Made by a program: the position numbers and the translations under genes
The notes under the pieces: model-generated
The model's input: only the letters and a program-made list of their open reading frames with translations
The model's database searches: none
What the model was told of the DNA's origin: nothing
Shown: positions 1 through 5,314 of the stretch, piece after piece
Position numbering within the stretch: position 1 is the stretch's first letter
Layout: every line of letters starts with the position of its first letter
Source of the DNA: Nitrososphaeraceae archaeon
GTDB taxonomy: Archaea > Thermoproteota > Nitrososphaeria > Nitrososphaerales > Nitrososphaeraceae
Direction: 5' to 3'
Assembly: GCA_030038695.1 (NCBI GenBank)
Contig: JASHSN010000410.1
Location: forward strand, 1-5,314
Length of the DNA: 5,314 nucleotides

Positions 1-68
1 ATATTTGAACAGAAAATTATAATTCCAGTGACATTCACTGTGAGGGTAAGATCGAAGAACTTACGAAC

Positions 69-119
69 ACGATCACATGATCCTTTAAACCTACTGGTAA
101 GTACTTTAAATGTGATCGT
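69..119. repeat. 10-bp perfect inverted repeat with 31-nt spacer
   Basis: ACGATCACAT at 69-78 is the exact reverse complement of ATGTGATCGT at 110-119. The left arm overlaps a second, tighter inverted repeat, GATCA-CA-TGATC, at 71-82. The sequence between the arms carries CTTTAAA twice (83-89 and 104-110), 21 bases apart, which is about two helical turns. It could be a two-site operator or an RNA stem with a large loop. It lies about 250 bases upstream of the RPA start, so a link to RPA regulation is only possible, and it might instead belong to a gene outside the window. Confidence 0.5.
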
Positions 120-151
120 CGTTTGCACGTTCATACGGTTAAATCAAAATC

Positions 152-166
152 CTCTCAGTTTGAGGG
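152..166. repeat. Small hairpin, 6-bp stem with GTT loop
   Basis: CTCTCA at 152-157 pairs with TGAGGG at 161-166 (one G-U pair) around a GTT triloop. On the plus strand it is followed by ACTTT and, further on, a T5 run at 185-189. It could be the remnant of a 3'-end structure for a plus-strand transcript entering from the left. The stem is short enough to be chance. Confidence 0.25.
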
Positions 167-319
167 ACTTTAATAGTGCCTTCATTTTTAAACTGCATTA
201 ACCTGGTTACGAACGAACCTTAAGAATTATCGTGTTCTCAACTGAATGGATACCTCTAGATGCACGGCTAGGCAAATGCAAGGCAGGGATTCCTTTCGAC
301 GCAACATCTTAGTTGTCAA

Positions 320-329
320 AGAATATAGG
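320..329 (+). promoter_or_regulatory. Candidate archaeal TATA box for the RPA gene
   Basis: AGAATATAGG at 320-329 is preceded by purine-rich CAAAG, resembling an archaeal TATA box with a BRE-like flank. Archaeal transcription usually starts about 25 bases downstream, which puts it near 348-352. That would leave a leader of about 20 bases, long enough to include the GAGGGG ribosome-binding site at 359-364. The match is to a degenerate motif and was judged by eye. Confidence 0.4.
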
Positions 330-358
330 CAAGTTCATGGCATAGCTTTATGACAGAA

Positions 359-364
359 GAGGGG
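359..364 (+). promoter_or_regulatory. Ribosome-binding site deciding the TTG start of RPA
   Basis: GAGGGG sits five bases before the TTG codon at 370-372. An in-frame TAG at 343-345 leaves no earlier start codon in this frame. The ATG at 350 is out of frame and reaches a stop after nine codons. The next in-frame ATG, at 391, is residue 8 and has no comparable Shine-Dalgarno-like motif. TTG at 370 is therefore the best start. Confidence 0.65.
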
Positions 365-369
365 TTTCA

Positions 370-1806
370 TTGTCTGTAGATTTCAAAACTATGATCGAAT
401 CTCTGCAAAACCAAAAACCGGAGATAAGTGTTGACCAGCTTCGAGAGCTAATAGATGAGAAGAAACGCAAAATCGGAGCTGGGTATCTTACTGATCAAGG
501 AGCTTTATTCTTAGTAGCCGCCGACTTGGGCGTCTCATTAGGAGGATTCAAGCGAAGGTATGGAAGAATCAAGGATGTATTTGTAGGGGCAAGAGATGTG
601 AGTATTGTCGGTCGCATCATGAATGTCTATCCTACGCGCAAATTCTTTCGAAAAGACACCAAGGACGAGATCAGAAATCGAACATTGACGCTCTATGATC
701 ATGAATCCGTAGTACGAATCAAACTGTGGGATGATCAAACAAGCTTGCCGGATCAAGCGGGACTCCGTCCAGGAGAACTTGTAAAGATCTCTCAAGGCTA
801 CGTCAAATCAGGTATTGATGGAAGACCTGTTATCAACCTCTCTTCTGATTCAAAGATAGAAGTCTTAGAAGAGGAAAATACTATTCCGGACATTGATTCC
901 ATTACGATAAAGGTAGATGACGTCCACGAGCCTCGAGAAAACGTGGTTATCACAGGCCTAGTCGGTTCCAGCCCTAGAATATCTCAATTTCAGAACCCAC
1001 GTGGGGAAGCAACAAGTTTGTTACAACTGCAGCTTTCCAATGAAACTAAAACTCACAATTTGCGGACAGTTATCTGGAATGTTGACGAGAGCAAAATTCC
1101 CAAAATCTTTGATATCGAAGCAAAGATTAGGTTAATTGGAGTTAAAATTAAACAAGGAAATCCCCAATACGGAGGTGGAGACTACGAAATTCATGGTGAT
1201 GAAGGGACTGTGTTTGAGTTCTTCGGGAGTAAAACTGATATCGAAATAAAGACTTTAAGAGTTGTTTCGTTTGTTGGAGAACCCAGTACTGGAAATGTCG
1301 TTTCTCTCGCGATTGACAAAAGCGGTAAATTCTTACATTTGACAATAGATACATCATTGCTTAATAGTCCAGTCAACTACGACTCAATAATAGAATGTGT
1401 ACCAAGTCGTATCTTTGGCAACTCTATGATTCTTAACAAAGATGATTCATACATACGGGTAATCGAGGATGACGTGTCGTTTCCAAAAATGTCAGAATTT
1501 GAATCGAAAATCAAAGACGTTGAAATGTCTGATTCTCCATACATTTTAGAAGCGATCGTACTACAGTCCCCTAATGTAACCGAAGTTAATACTAAAAATG
1601 GTGAACTTGTTCAAGTAAGCGATACTCTGATTGGAGACGATACTGGAGAAATTCGGCTGGTGGGCTGGCGAAATCAAAGTTCTTCTGTAACTAATCTGGC
1701 AGTGGGTGATAGGATCCGAGTTCTTGGCGCAACAGGGACTAAAGGGATAGGAGGTAAAACGGAGCTAACATTGAAGCGGGACTCTTCTCTAATCAAGATC
1801 TCGTAA
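370..1806 (+). CDS. Replication protein A (RPA1/RFA1-like), multi-OB-fold ssDNA-binding protein
   Basis: This is the archaeal single-stranded DNA-binding protein that coats ssDNA during replication, repair and recombination. Residues 1-60 form a small helical N-terminal region, with a KKRKIGAGYLTDQGALFLVA stretch ending in DLGVSL that I recognise from archaeal, especially TACK, RPA proteins. OB-fold-like blocks follow at about 68-168 (with KLWDD, W120), 188-288 (VIWN, W236), 293-366 (divergent, no such tryptophan) and 388-478 (GWRN, W433). The repeated strand-Trp pattern is typical of RPA OB folds. The only cysteine is C343, so the C-terminal zinc finger found in several euryarchaeal RPAs is absent, and the protein ends directly after the last OB fold. 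The 478-residue length suits a four-OB RPA large subunit. It starts at TTG, supported by GAGGGG five bases upstream. The gene appears monocistronic and converges on the helicase gene 11 bases away. The RPA family assignment is firm; the exact OB boundaries and the status of the third are inference. Confidence 0.9.
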   Translation: MSVDFKTMIESLQNQKPEISVDQLRELIDEKKRKIGAGYLTDQGALFLVAADLGVSLGGFKRRYGRIKDVFVGARDVSIVGRIMNVYPTRKFFRKDTKDEIRNRTLTLYDHESVVRIKLWDDQTSLPDQAGLRPGELVKISQGYVKSGIDGRPVINLSSDSKIEVLEEENTIPDIDSITIKVDDVHEPRENVVITGLVGSSPRISQFQNPRGEATSLLQLQLSNETKTHNLRTVIWNVDESKIPKIFDIEAKIRLIGVKIKQGNPQYGGGDYEIHGDEGTVFEFFGSKTDIEIKTLRVVSFVGEPSTGNVVSLAIDKSGKFLHLTIDTSLLNSPVNYDSIIECVPSRIFGNSMILNKDDSYIRVIEDDVSFPKMSEFESKIKDVEMSDSPYILEAIVLQSPNVTEVNTKNGELVQVSDTLIGDDTGEIRLVGWRNQSSSVTNLAVGDRIRVLGATGTKGIGGKTELTLKRDSSLIKIS

Positions 1807-1817
1807 GGCGTACTGAA

Positions 1818-4562
1818 CTAGTCGTTCCAGAAGCCGCGGGTCAAGACGTACTGTCTTTCGGCTTCGTACACGCTCCTGTATATTCCGTCATCATCAACAT
1901 AGTTGCGGAGGATTCGAGCGGCAGTATCAGCACCCACTCCGTAGCCTGCAAGTACCAATAACGCCTTCCTCCCAAAATTGTTGATCAATGATGCAACTTT
2001 CCACGCACGATCGAATCGGTGCTCCTCTTCTGGAAGCAATTTACTTCCATTTAGTCTCTTCGAGATAATCTTAGCGAGCTCATTATCAGTTGAAAAGGTC
2101 GCAGTAATTAGCCTTGACCGGCAGAAATGACAAAATATATTTTCGGGCGATTGAATTGTGTCGACAGTCCGCTCCCACTTTCCGCAGCGTATGCATATCA
2201 ATCTATGTTTAGTTTTTTCTAGTCTTTCTTTTACTAGTTCAATGATCCCTCTTTCGACACTTAATGGATTCGCAGAAAATTTTGAGAGATGTTCAAGGAT
2301 AGGTCGTGCTAGTTCAGAGAACTCGGTTACTTCAATCCAATGTAGACAACAACATCCATTCTGTAGCCTCTGGAAAATCATTGTTGTTCTTTCGATGTCG
2401 TATTTATCGTGCATGAGCTCTCTGATTGCCTCCTTACTGATAGCCGTTCTAGAATACCTTTCGTATATCATTCGAGCTACTTTCTTGTCGTATAATGCAT
2501 CTCTATTAATCATTCCAAATCTCTTTGCGACAGCCCAGACCTTCCAGTTCATAATATGTGTACCTGTGAACGAAGCGATAATAACAGATTCAAATGCATA
2601 AGAATCTTTGAGGACGTTTTCTATGTGGGCCTTCCCTATTCTTGCATTTGACGTTAGCATAATTCTATAAGGGTCAGATCTAGTCTCGACTAAGTATCCG
2701 AGTTGTGAAGAGAGTATGGTGGATAGAAGACAGGCTATTGTGTTGTTAACCTTGGTACCAAACATTGAATGAATCACAACGGTGTTTTTCGTTGCACTAC
2801 TTTCTATTACAATGTTATTCGAATCTGGTATTATTCCTAAAATACTAATACTATTTTGTAAGCTTTGAGCAGAAAAATTGAGTATACTTCTAGTTGTATG
2901 TTGACGCACAACACCGACTTCGTGCGCGGTTGTAAAGTCTACTGGGATCATTTCGCCTACCCAGTATGGAACGTTTATCGCAACGCCACGCAGGGGTTCA
3001 ACGTTGACCACCATTTTTTTTTCATCTATCGAAATGATTCTCCATTGGGAACCTTTAAGAACGAAAACATTTCCTTTTTGAGCGTAATCTTCTACAAATT
3101 GCTGATCTAGTGTTCCAACCTTGCGTTTAGTTATAGAATCGATTACTTCGAACTTCAGCACATGCGGGATCATAGAAAGATTATCGAAGTAATATCGGTA
3201 AGCCTTTATTCTCCTATGATACGTACCTACTTCCCTATCAAATTTAATTATGCCGTTTCTGTCAAGGATCTCGACGCAGCTTTCAAAATCATTAACGCTA
3301 ATCCTACTGAACGGATATGCTTTCGTGATTACATCAAACGCCTTTGGTAGTTCTATCCCCCCCTTACTCTGAAGAGCCATACCAACTAAATGATGCGCCA
3401 CAACATCGAGAGCGTTGGTATGCATTGATTGTTCCTCTATCCAACCTCTTCTCATTCTTCTGATTATTGCTAATGCTTCTAGTTCATCATCAGGATTATT
3501 TGTCACAATAAGGCCCTTTGCGTAAGTTGTCTGTCTATGTCTACTACGGCCGACCCTTTGTACTAACTTTGAAACTTGTCGAGGCGAGCCATAATGCATA
3601 ACTAGCTCTATAGAACCTATGTCCAATCCAAGTTCTAATGAAGAGGTACAAACAACAACACCAGCATCGCCTACTCTTAGCTTTTGTTCGGTCTCCTGTC
3701 GCATCTCTCTAGATAGCGAGCCATGATGGACATCAACATTCACCTCGGATTGATTTTTCAAAACCGTAGCTAGATGCTCAGCTTCGTCTCTAGTATTAGT
3801 AAACAGCAGGACAGAACCACTTATTTTGTTTGATACGATATATTCGATTATAAAGTGTGCGACATTGGTAAACGATCCCTTGACGTATTGTGTTTGAATA
3901 TCATATTCTCTACCAGATCTGTCAAGAAGAATGGCGTGTTTTCTGAAGGTTCCAGAAATGAATTTTCCAGCTTCACCTAAATTTCCAACTGTCGCCGATA
4001 ACCCGACTCTGGTAACCCGTTCTACGCTAATCGCTTGTAGCCTCTCCAGTCCGATAGTCAGGTGAGCGCCGCGTTCATTGCTTATCAACTCATGGACCTC
4101 ATCGATTATTATCCACTCAAGATTCCGTAGAGCAATTATCATCGTCTCACTCGAAAGAACAACACCGAGTGATTCCGGTGTAGTAATCAGGATATCTGGA
4201 GGCGATTCCACAATTTTTCTCTTCACTTTAGCCGTGGTGTCACCGTGTCTGATTTCTACTCGCATATTTTCCGATTCAGCGTACCTGACAATTCTTCTGT
4301 ATACGTCGTTATTCAACGCGCGTAAGGGAGTGATATAGATAGCTCGAATTTTCCCTGGGGTTTTACTGCTCCTCGAGAGAATACTCAAAACTGGCAGCAC
4401 AGCCGCTTCTGTTTTGCCAGAACCTGTAGCAGCAACCAATAGGCAATTTATTCTTCTTGCAATAACCGGTAAGGCTTTTTGCTGAATAACTGTGAGAGAT
4501 TCGAATCCTTCCTTTCTGAATTTTTGGATTATTGTCTGTTCTATTGAATCATTATCACTCAA
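1818..4562 (-). CDS. Lhr-family (aLhr2-like) ATP-dependent superfamily 2 helicase
   Basis: This is a superfamily 2 ATP-dependent helicase of the Lhr group; Lhr enzymes move 3'-5' on single-stranded nucleic acid and are linked to repair and RNA:DNA hybrid processing. Numbered from the TTG start at 4562 (914 residues), I see motif I ATGSGKT at 45-51, Ia TPLRALNND near 78-86, Ib TTPES at 127-131, II DEVH at 154-157, III SAT at 189-191, IV SVLLFTNT at 250-257, and V/VI ending QRVGRSRHR at 335-343. A winged-helix and beta-barrel region follows. Four cysteines (790, 793, 811, 814; C-x2-C-x17-C-x2-C) form a probable zinc ribbon, and the C terminus has GYGVGADTAARIL, then a conserved-looking TRGFW. 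An upstream ATG at 4649 would give 943 residues, but those 29 extra residues overlap the membrane-protein gene out of frame and are arginine/lysine-rich like a frame shadow. Family similarity begins around SDNDSIEQTI, so TTG is preferred. I recall the cysteine insertion as an aLhr2 trait; the subgroup is less certain than the family. Confidence 0.9.
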   Translation of the reverse strand: MSDNDSIEQTIIQKFRKEGFESLTVIQQKALPVIARRINCLLVAATGSGKTEAAVLPVLSILSRSSKTPGKIRAIYITPLRALNNDVYRRIVRYAESENMRVEIRHGDTTAKVKRKIVESPPDILITTPESLGVVLSSETMIIALRNLEWIIIDEVHELISNERGAHLTIGLERLQAISVERVTRVGLSATVGNLGEAGKFISGTFRKHAILLDRSGREYDIQTQYVKGSFTNVAHFIIEYIVSNKISGSVLLFTNTRDEAEHLATVLKNQSEVNVDVHHGSLSREMRQETEQKLRVGDAGVVVCTSSLELGLDIGSIELVMHYGSPRQVSKLVQRVGRSRHRQTTYAKGLIVTNNPDDELEALAIIRRMRRGWIEEQSMHTNALDVVAHHLVGMALQSKGGIELPKAFDVITKAYPFSRISVNDFESCVEILDRNGIIKFDREVGTYHRRIKAYRYYFDNLSMIPHVLKFEVIDSITKRKVGTLDQQFVEDYAQKGNVFVLKGSQWRIISIDEKKMVVNVEPLRGVAINVPYWVGEMIPVDFTTAHEVGVVRQHTTRSILNFSAQSLQNSISILGIIPDSNNIVIESSATKNTVVIHSMFGTKVNNTIACLLSTILSSQLGYLVETRSDPYRIMLTSNARIGKAHIENVLKDSYAFESVIIASFTGTHIMNWKVWAVAKRFGMINRDALYDKKVARMIYERYSRTAISKEAIRELMHDKYDIERTTMIFQRLQNGCCCLHWIEVTEFSELARPILEHLSKFSANPLSVERGIIELVKERLEKTKHRLICIRCGKWERTVDTIQSPENIFCHFCRSRLITATFSTDNELAKIISKRLNGSKLLPEEEHRFDRAWKVASLINNFGRKALLVLAGYGVGADTAARILRNYVDDDGIYRSVYEAERQYVLTRGFWND
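4555..4562 (-). promoter_or_regulatory. Overlapping start/stop (TTGAGTGA) joining membrane peptide and helicase
   Basis: Read on the minus strand, TTG (4562-4560) begins the proposed helicase frame and TGA (4557-4555) ends the membrane-protein frame, an 8-base overlap. Such overlaps usually allow a ribosome finishing the first gene to reinitiate on the second. This fits the lack of a well-spaced Shine-Dalgarno motif: the nearest, AGGA, is about 13 bases upstream. Confidence 0.5.
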
Positions 4563-4737
4563 TGTCAGTATTTGTTCCTGGGTTCGACGGTTCTCTTTGC
4601 GACGGTGGTTGAGATTGCTGACGTTTAGCTTTCGAACTGGACCTTTCATAAAACATTACGCCGATCAGGCCTACTATGAAGAGTCCTAGAGCAATCCATA
4701 CAAAAGTATCGAAATTTGTAATTGCACTGAGTACCAT
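4555..4737 (-). CDS. Small single-pass membrane protein, function unknown
   Basis: This is a 60-residue protein I cannot assign to a named family. A short polar N terminus (residues 1-11) leads into one strong transmembrane segment at about 12-30 (FVWIALGLFIVGLIGVMFY). A polar tail follows with KAKR near 36-39, rich in S, P, Q and R, ending in DIE. The basic residues after the membrane segment suggest the tail faces the cytoplasm. It starts with ATG at 4735-4737, has a GAGATG element at 4749-4754 as a weak ribosome-binding site, and has a TATA-like box further upstream. Its stop overlaps the proposed TTG start of the helicase (TTGAGTGA), which suggests co-transcription and translational coupling. 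The hydrophobic segment with a flanking basic cluster argues for a real gene rather than a shadow, though a chance reading frame is not excluded. A membrane anchor or accessory role for the helicase would be speculation. Confidence 0.65.
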   Translation of the reverse strand: MVLSAITNFDTFVWIALGLFIVGLIGVMFYERSSSKAKRQQSQPPSQREPSNPGTNTDIE

Positions 4738-4770
4738 GACTAGTCATTCATCTCTGCATTGATCAATAAA

Positions 4771-4781
4771 TACATATACTT
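4771..4781 (-). promoter_or_regulatory. Candidate TATA box for the membrane peptide-helicase unit
   Basis: On the minus strand the sequence reads AAGTATATGTA, followed by the AT-rich TTTATT. It resembles an archaeal TATA box and has a purine-containing flank (CGAA) where a BRE would lie. A start about 25 bases downstream falls near 4750, giving a very short leader before the ATG at 4737. Such short leaders are common in archaea. If transcription begins at or below 4750, the GAGATG element would be partly excluded from the mRNA. Confidence 0.4.
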
Positions 4782-4855
4782 TCGAATTGAAGCCCTGCCA
4801 GTCACCCAAAGGCTCGTTGAAATATCCTAACCTTTAATTGGGCAGAACTCCATTC

Positions 4856-4882
4856 AGCATTGAATAGACCATTAACAATGCT
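4856..4882. repeat. Hairpin: 7-bp perfect stem, 13-nt loop
   Basis: AGCATTG at 4856-4862 is the reverse complement of CAATGCT at 4876-4882, with 13 bases between. An alternative, tighter fold is ATTCA (4852-4856) with TGAAT (4861-4865) around GCAT. It lies about 75 bases upstream of the candidate TATA box of the membrane peptide-helicase unit, so it could be a regulator site or part of the 3' region of the gene on the right. Confidence 0.35.
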
Positions 4883-4961
4883 TATGGTTCCGATTCTAAT
4901 GTTGAGCGGGCTCCGGCAGTTATGATTCGGTACAACGGGATTGAATGTTATTCTTTGAGAG

Positions 4962-4979
4962 AAAAAAGAAGCCAAAAAA
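4962..4979 (-). terminator. Tandem T6 tracts, candidate archaeal intrinsic terminator
   Basis: The minus strand reads TTTTTT (4979-4974), GGCTTC, then TTTTTT (4967-4962). Archaeal RNA polymerase commonly terminates at oligo-T runs in the non-template strand, often in tandem. The tracts are about 160 bases downstream of the stop of the minus-strand gene entering from the right edge. A shorter T5 run (5133-5129) lies right after that stop and might act as a first weak terminator. Confidence 0.5.
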
Positions 4980-4999
4980 TCCTATAATTTACACTCAAA

Positions 5000-5009
5000 T
5001 GACATGTCA
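5000..5009. promoter_or_regulatory. Perfect 10-bp palindrome TGACATGTCA
   Basis: TGACATGTCA is fully self-complementary, the kind of site a dimeric helix-turn-helix regulator could bind. It is more than 200 bases upstream of the nearest promoter I can propose, and a palindrome of this size can arise by chance, so a regulatory role is tentative. Confidence 0.25.
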
Positions 5010-5011
5010 GA

Positions 5012-5038
5012 CTTGGAATCATAAGAGAATCTTCCAAG
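5012..5038. repeat. Hairpin: 7-bp perfect stem, 13-nt loop
   Basis: CTTGGAA at 5012-5018 pairs exactly with TTCCAAG at 5032-5038 around 13 bases. It has the same stem and loop length as the element at 4856-4882 but a different sequence. It falls in the likely 3' untranslated part of the minus-strand gene on the right, upstream of the T6 tracts, and may be an mRNA 3'-end structure. Confidence 0.35.
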
Positions 5039-5138
5039 AGGAAGACTAAAATTACAAATCAGGCTCAACATTCGAGGCTTCCCTTGAATTGCTATTATTA
5101 CTGCAATCTAAGCCGAATATCCTGAGCGAAAAAGGGCT

Positions 5139-5314
5139 TCAGAGGGTTATGACGCAATTAGAGTTAATACCTGGGATCAGGGTATGTTCTGCTTGCGATA
5201 CTATCTTCCCGTTTCCTTCTACTAGGATGGGATACGCGTGAACATTTCTCTTCTTTACTAAAAGCTCTATCAACTGACGAGCTCTCTGTTCATCGTACAA
5301 ATCAGTAATCCATC
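5139..5314 (-). CDS. C-terminal fragment of an unidentified protein, runs off the right edge
   Basis: A minus-strand frame enters from the right edge and ends at TGA (5141-5139), leaving 57 codons of C terminus; the start lies outside the window. The peptide begins WITDLYDEQRARQLIELL, a likely amphipathic helix. It continues through KKRNVHAYPILVEGNGKIV, which resembles a beta strand, glycine turn and second strand, and then AEHTLIPGINSNC to a hydrophobic ending. The alternation of helix and strand and the balanced charged and hydrophobic content look like a real cytoplasmic globular domain. The frame was found by direct translation and is uninterrupted. The stop is followed by a T5 run and, further on, tandem T6 tracts, consistent with a gene end. 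I do not recognise the family and do not propose a function. Confidence 0.65.
   Translation of the reverse strand, partial: WITDLYDEQRARQLIELLVKKRNVHAYPILVEGNGKIVSQAEHTLIPGINSNCVITL

Larger units (their letters stand above)
1..369. other. Intergenic region upstream of RPA, no supported gene
   Basis: No gene is supported in this stretch. Two overlapping frames are open to the left edge: a plus-strand frame covering 1-201 (66 codons, stop TAA at 199-201) and a minus-strand frame from an ATG at 134 down to position 1 (44 codons). They lie antisense to each other, their translations are poor in acidic residues, and neither shows a recognisable motif or a well-placed ribosome-binding site. At most one could be the end of a neighbouring gene. 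The stretch also holds a 10-bp inverted repeat (69-78/110-119), a small hairpin (152-166), the direct repeat TTACGAAC at 61-68 and 207-214, and the RPA promoter and leader at its right end. I saw no tRNA, rRNA or C/D-box signature. Confidence 0.6.
4738..5138. other. About 400-base intergenic region with hairpins, palindrome and T-tracts
   Basis: No convincing gene lies here. The longest open minus-strand frame (roughly 4800-4990, 65 codons) has no ATG, GTG or TTG start, and the plus-strand frames are short and lack ribosome-binding sites (for example 21 codons from ATG 4922). The stretch holds the membrane peptide-helicase promoter at its left end. It also holds two hairpins of identical geometry (4856-4882 and 5012-5038), a 10-bp palindrome at 5000-5009, and tandem A6 runs (T6 on the minus strand) at 4962-4979. 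It lies between the end of one minus-strand gene and the promoter of the next, and is longer than that needs. A small RNA is possible but I recognise no known RNA family. Confidence 0.55.

Noticed and set aside
1..134. Minus-strand open frame from ATG 134 running off the left edge
   Set aside because: The closest Shine-Dalgarno-like motif (GAGAGG, 156-151) is 16 bases away, too far. The peptide has no recognisable features and lies antisense to the other open frame.
1..201. Plus-strand open frame of 66 codons entering from the left edge and ending at TAA 199-201
   Set aside because: Translation is poor in acidic residues and without recognisable motifs, and an antisense frame is also open here. 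An open run of this length is expected by chance somewhere in six frames fairly often. It could still be a gene tail; sequence to the left would decide.
538..795. 85-codon minus-strand frame inside the RPA gene
   Set aside because: It is antisense to the first OB fold of RPA and has no features of its own; it is a shadow frame.
2158..2601. 147-codon plus-strand open frame inside the helicase gene
   Set aside because: It lies wholly antisense to the well-supported helicase, including the zinc-ribbon region, and its translation has no domain character; it is a shadow frame.
4495..4515. GATTCGAATCC, resembling a tRNA T-loop
   Set aside because: No matching acceptor, D or anticodon arms surround it, and it lies within the N-terminal coding part of the helicase.
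4800..4990. Minus-strand 65-codon open frame in the right intergenic region
   Set aside because: It has no ATG, GTG or TTG start in frame, low-complexity phenylalanine-rich beginning from the T-tracts, and no motif; the T-tracts are better explained as a terminator.
1..5314. CRISPR array, insertion sequence or attachment site
   Set aside because: No regularly spaced repeats, transposase or integrase frames, terminal inverted repeats with target duplications, or tRNA-associated repeats were seen.

Overview
The window looks like a chromosomal segment of an archaeon, most likely of the TACK superphylum and in particular the Nitrososphaeria/Thaumarchaeota. The evidence is a multi-OB-fold archaeal replication protein A (RPA1/RFA1 type), an archaeal Lhr-family helicase with a four-cysteine insertion, TATA-like elements upstream of the genes, oligo-T tracts where a terminator is expected, and TTG starts. 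No 16S rRNA or other taxonomic marker is present, so the placement rests on protein character alone. GC content appears moderate, around 40% by eye.

Layout: positions 1-369 hold no convincing gene but contain a 10-bp perfect inverted repeat and, near the end, a TATA-like box and a GAGGGG ribosome-binding site for the next gene. The RPA gene (+) runs 370-1806 from a TTG start. Only 11 bases separate its stop from the stop of the convergent Lhr-type helicase on the minus strand (1818 to about 4562). The helicase is preceded and slightly overlapped by a 60-residue single-pass membrane protein (complement 4555-4737), so the two probably form a translationally coupled two-gene unit read from a promoter near 4771-4781. 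Positions 4738-5138 are a roughly 400-base non-coding stretch with this promoter, two small hairpins, a 10-bp palindrome and tandem T6 tracts that could end transcription of the next gene. The C-terminal 57 codons of an unidentified minus-strand gene enter from the right edge (5139-5314).

Functionally, the two large genes belong to nucleic-acid metabolism. RPA coats and protects single-stranded DNA in replication, repair and recombination. Lhr-family enzymes are ATP-dependent 3'-5' translocases on single-stranded nucleic acid, implicated in archaeal DNA repair and RNA/DNA hybrid processing. Their tail-to-tail arrangement is compatible with a shared genome-maintenance theme but does not prove cooperation. 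No mobile elements, CRISPR arrays, tRNA or rRNA genes were found. The least ordinary item is the small membrane peptide overlapping the helicase start.
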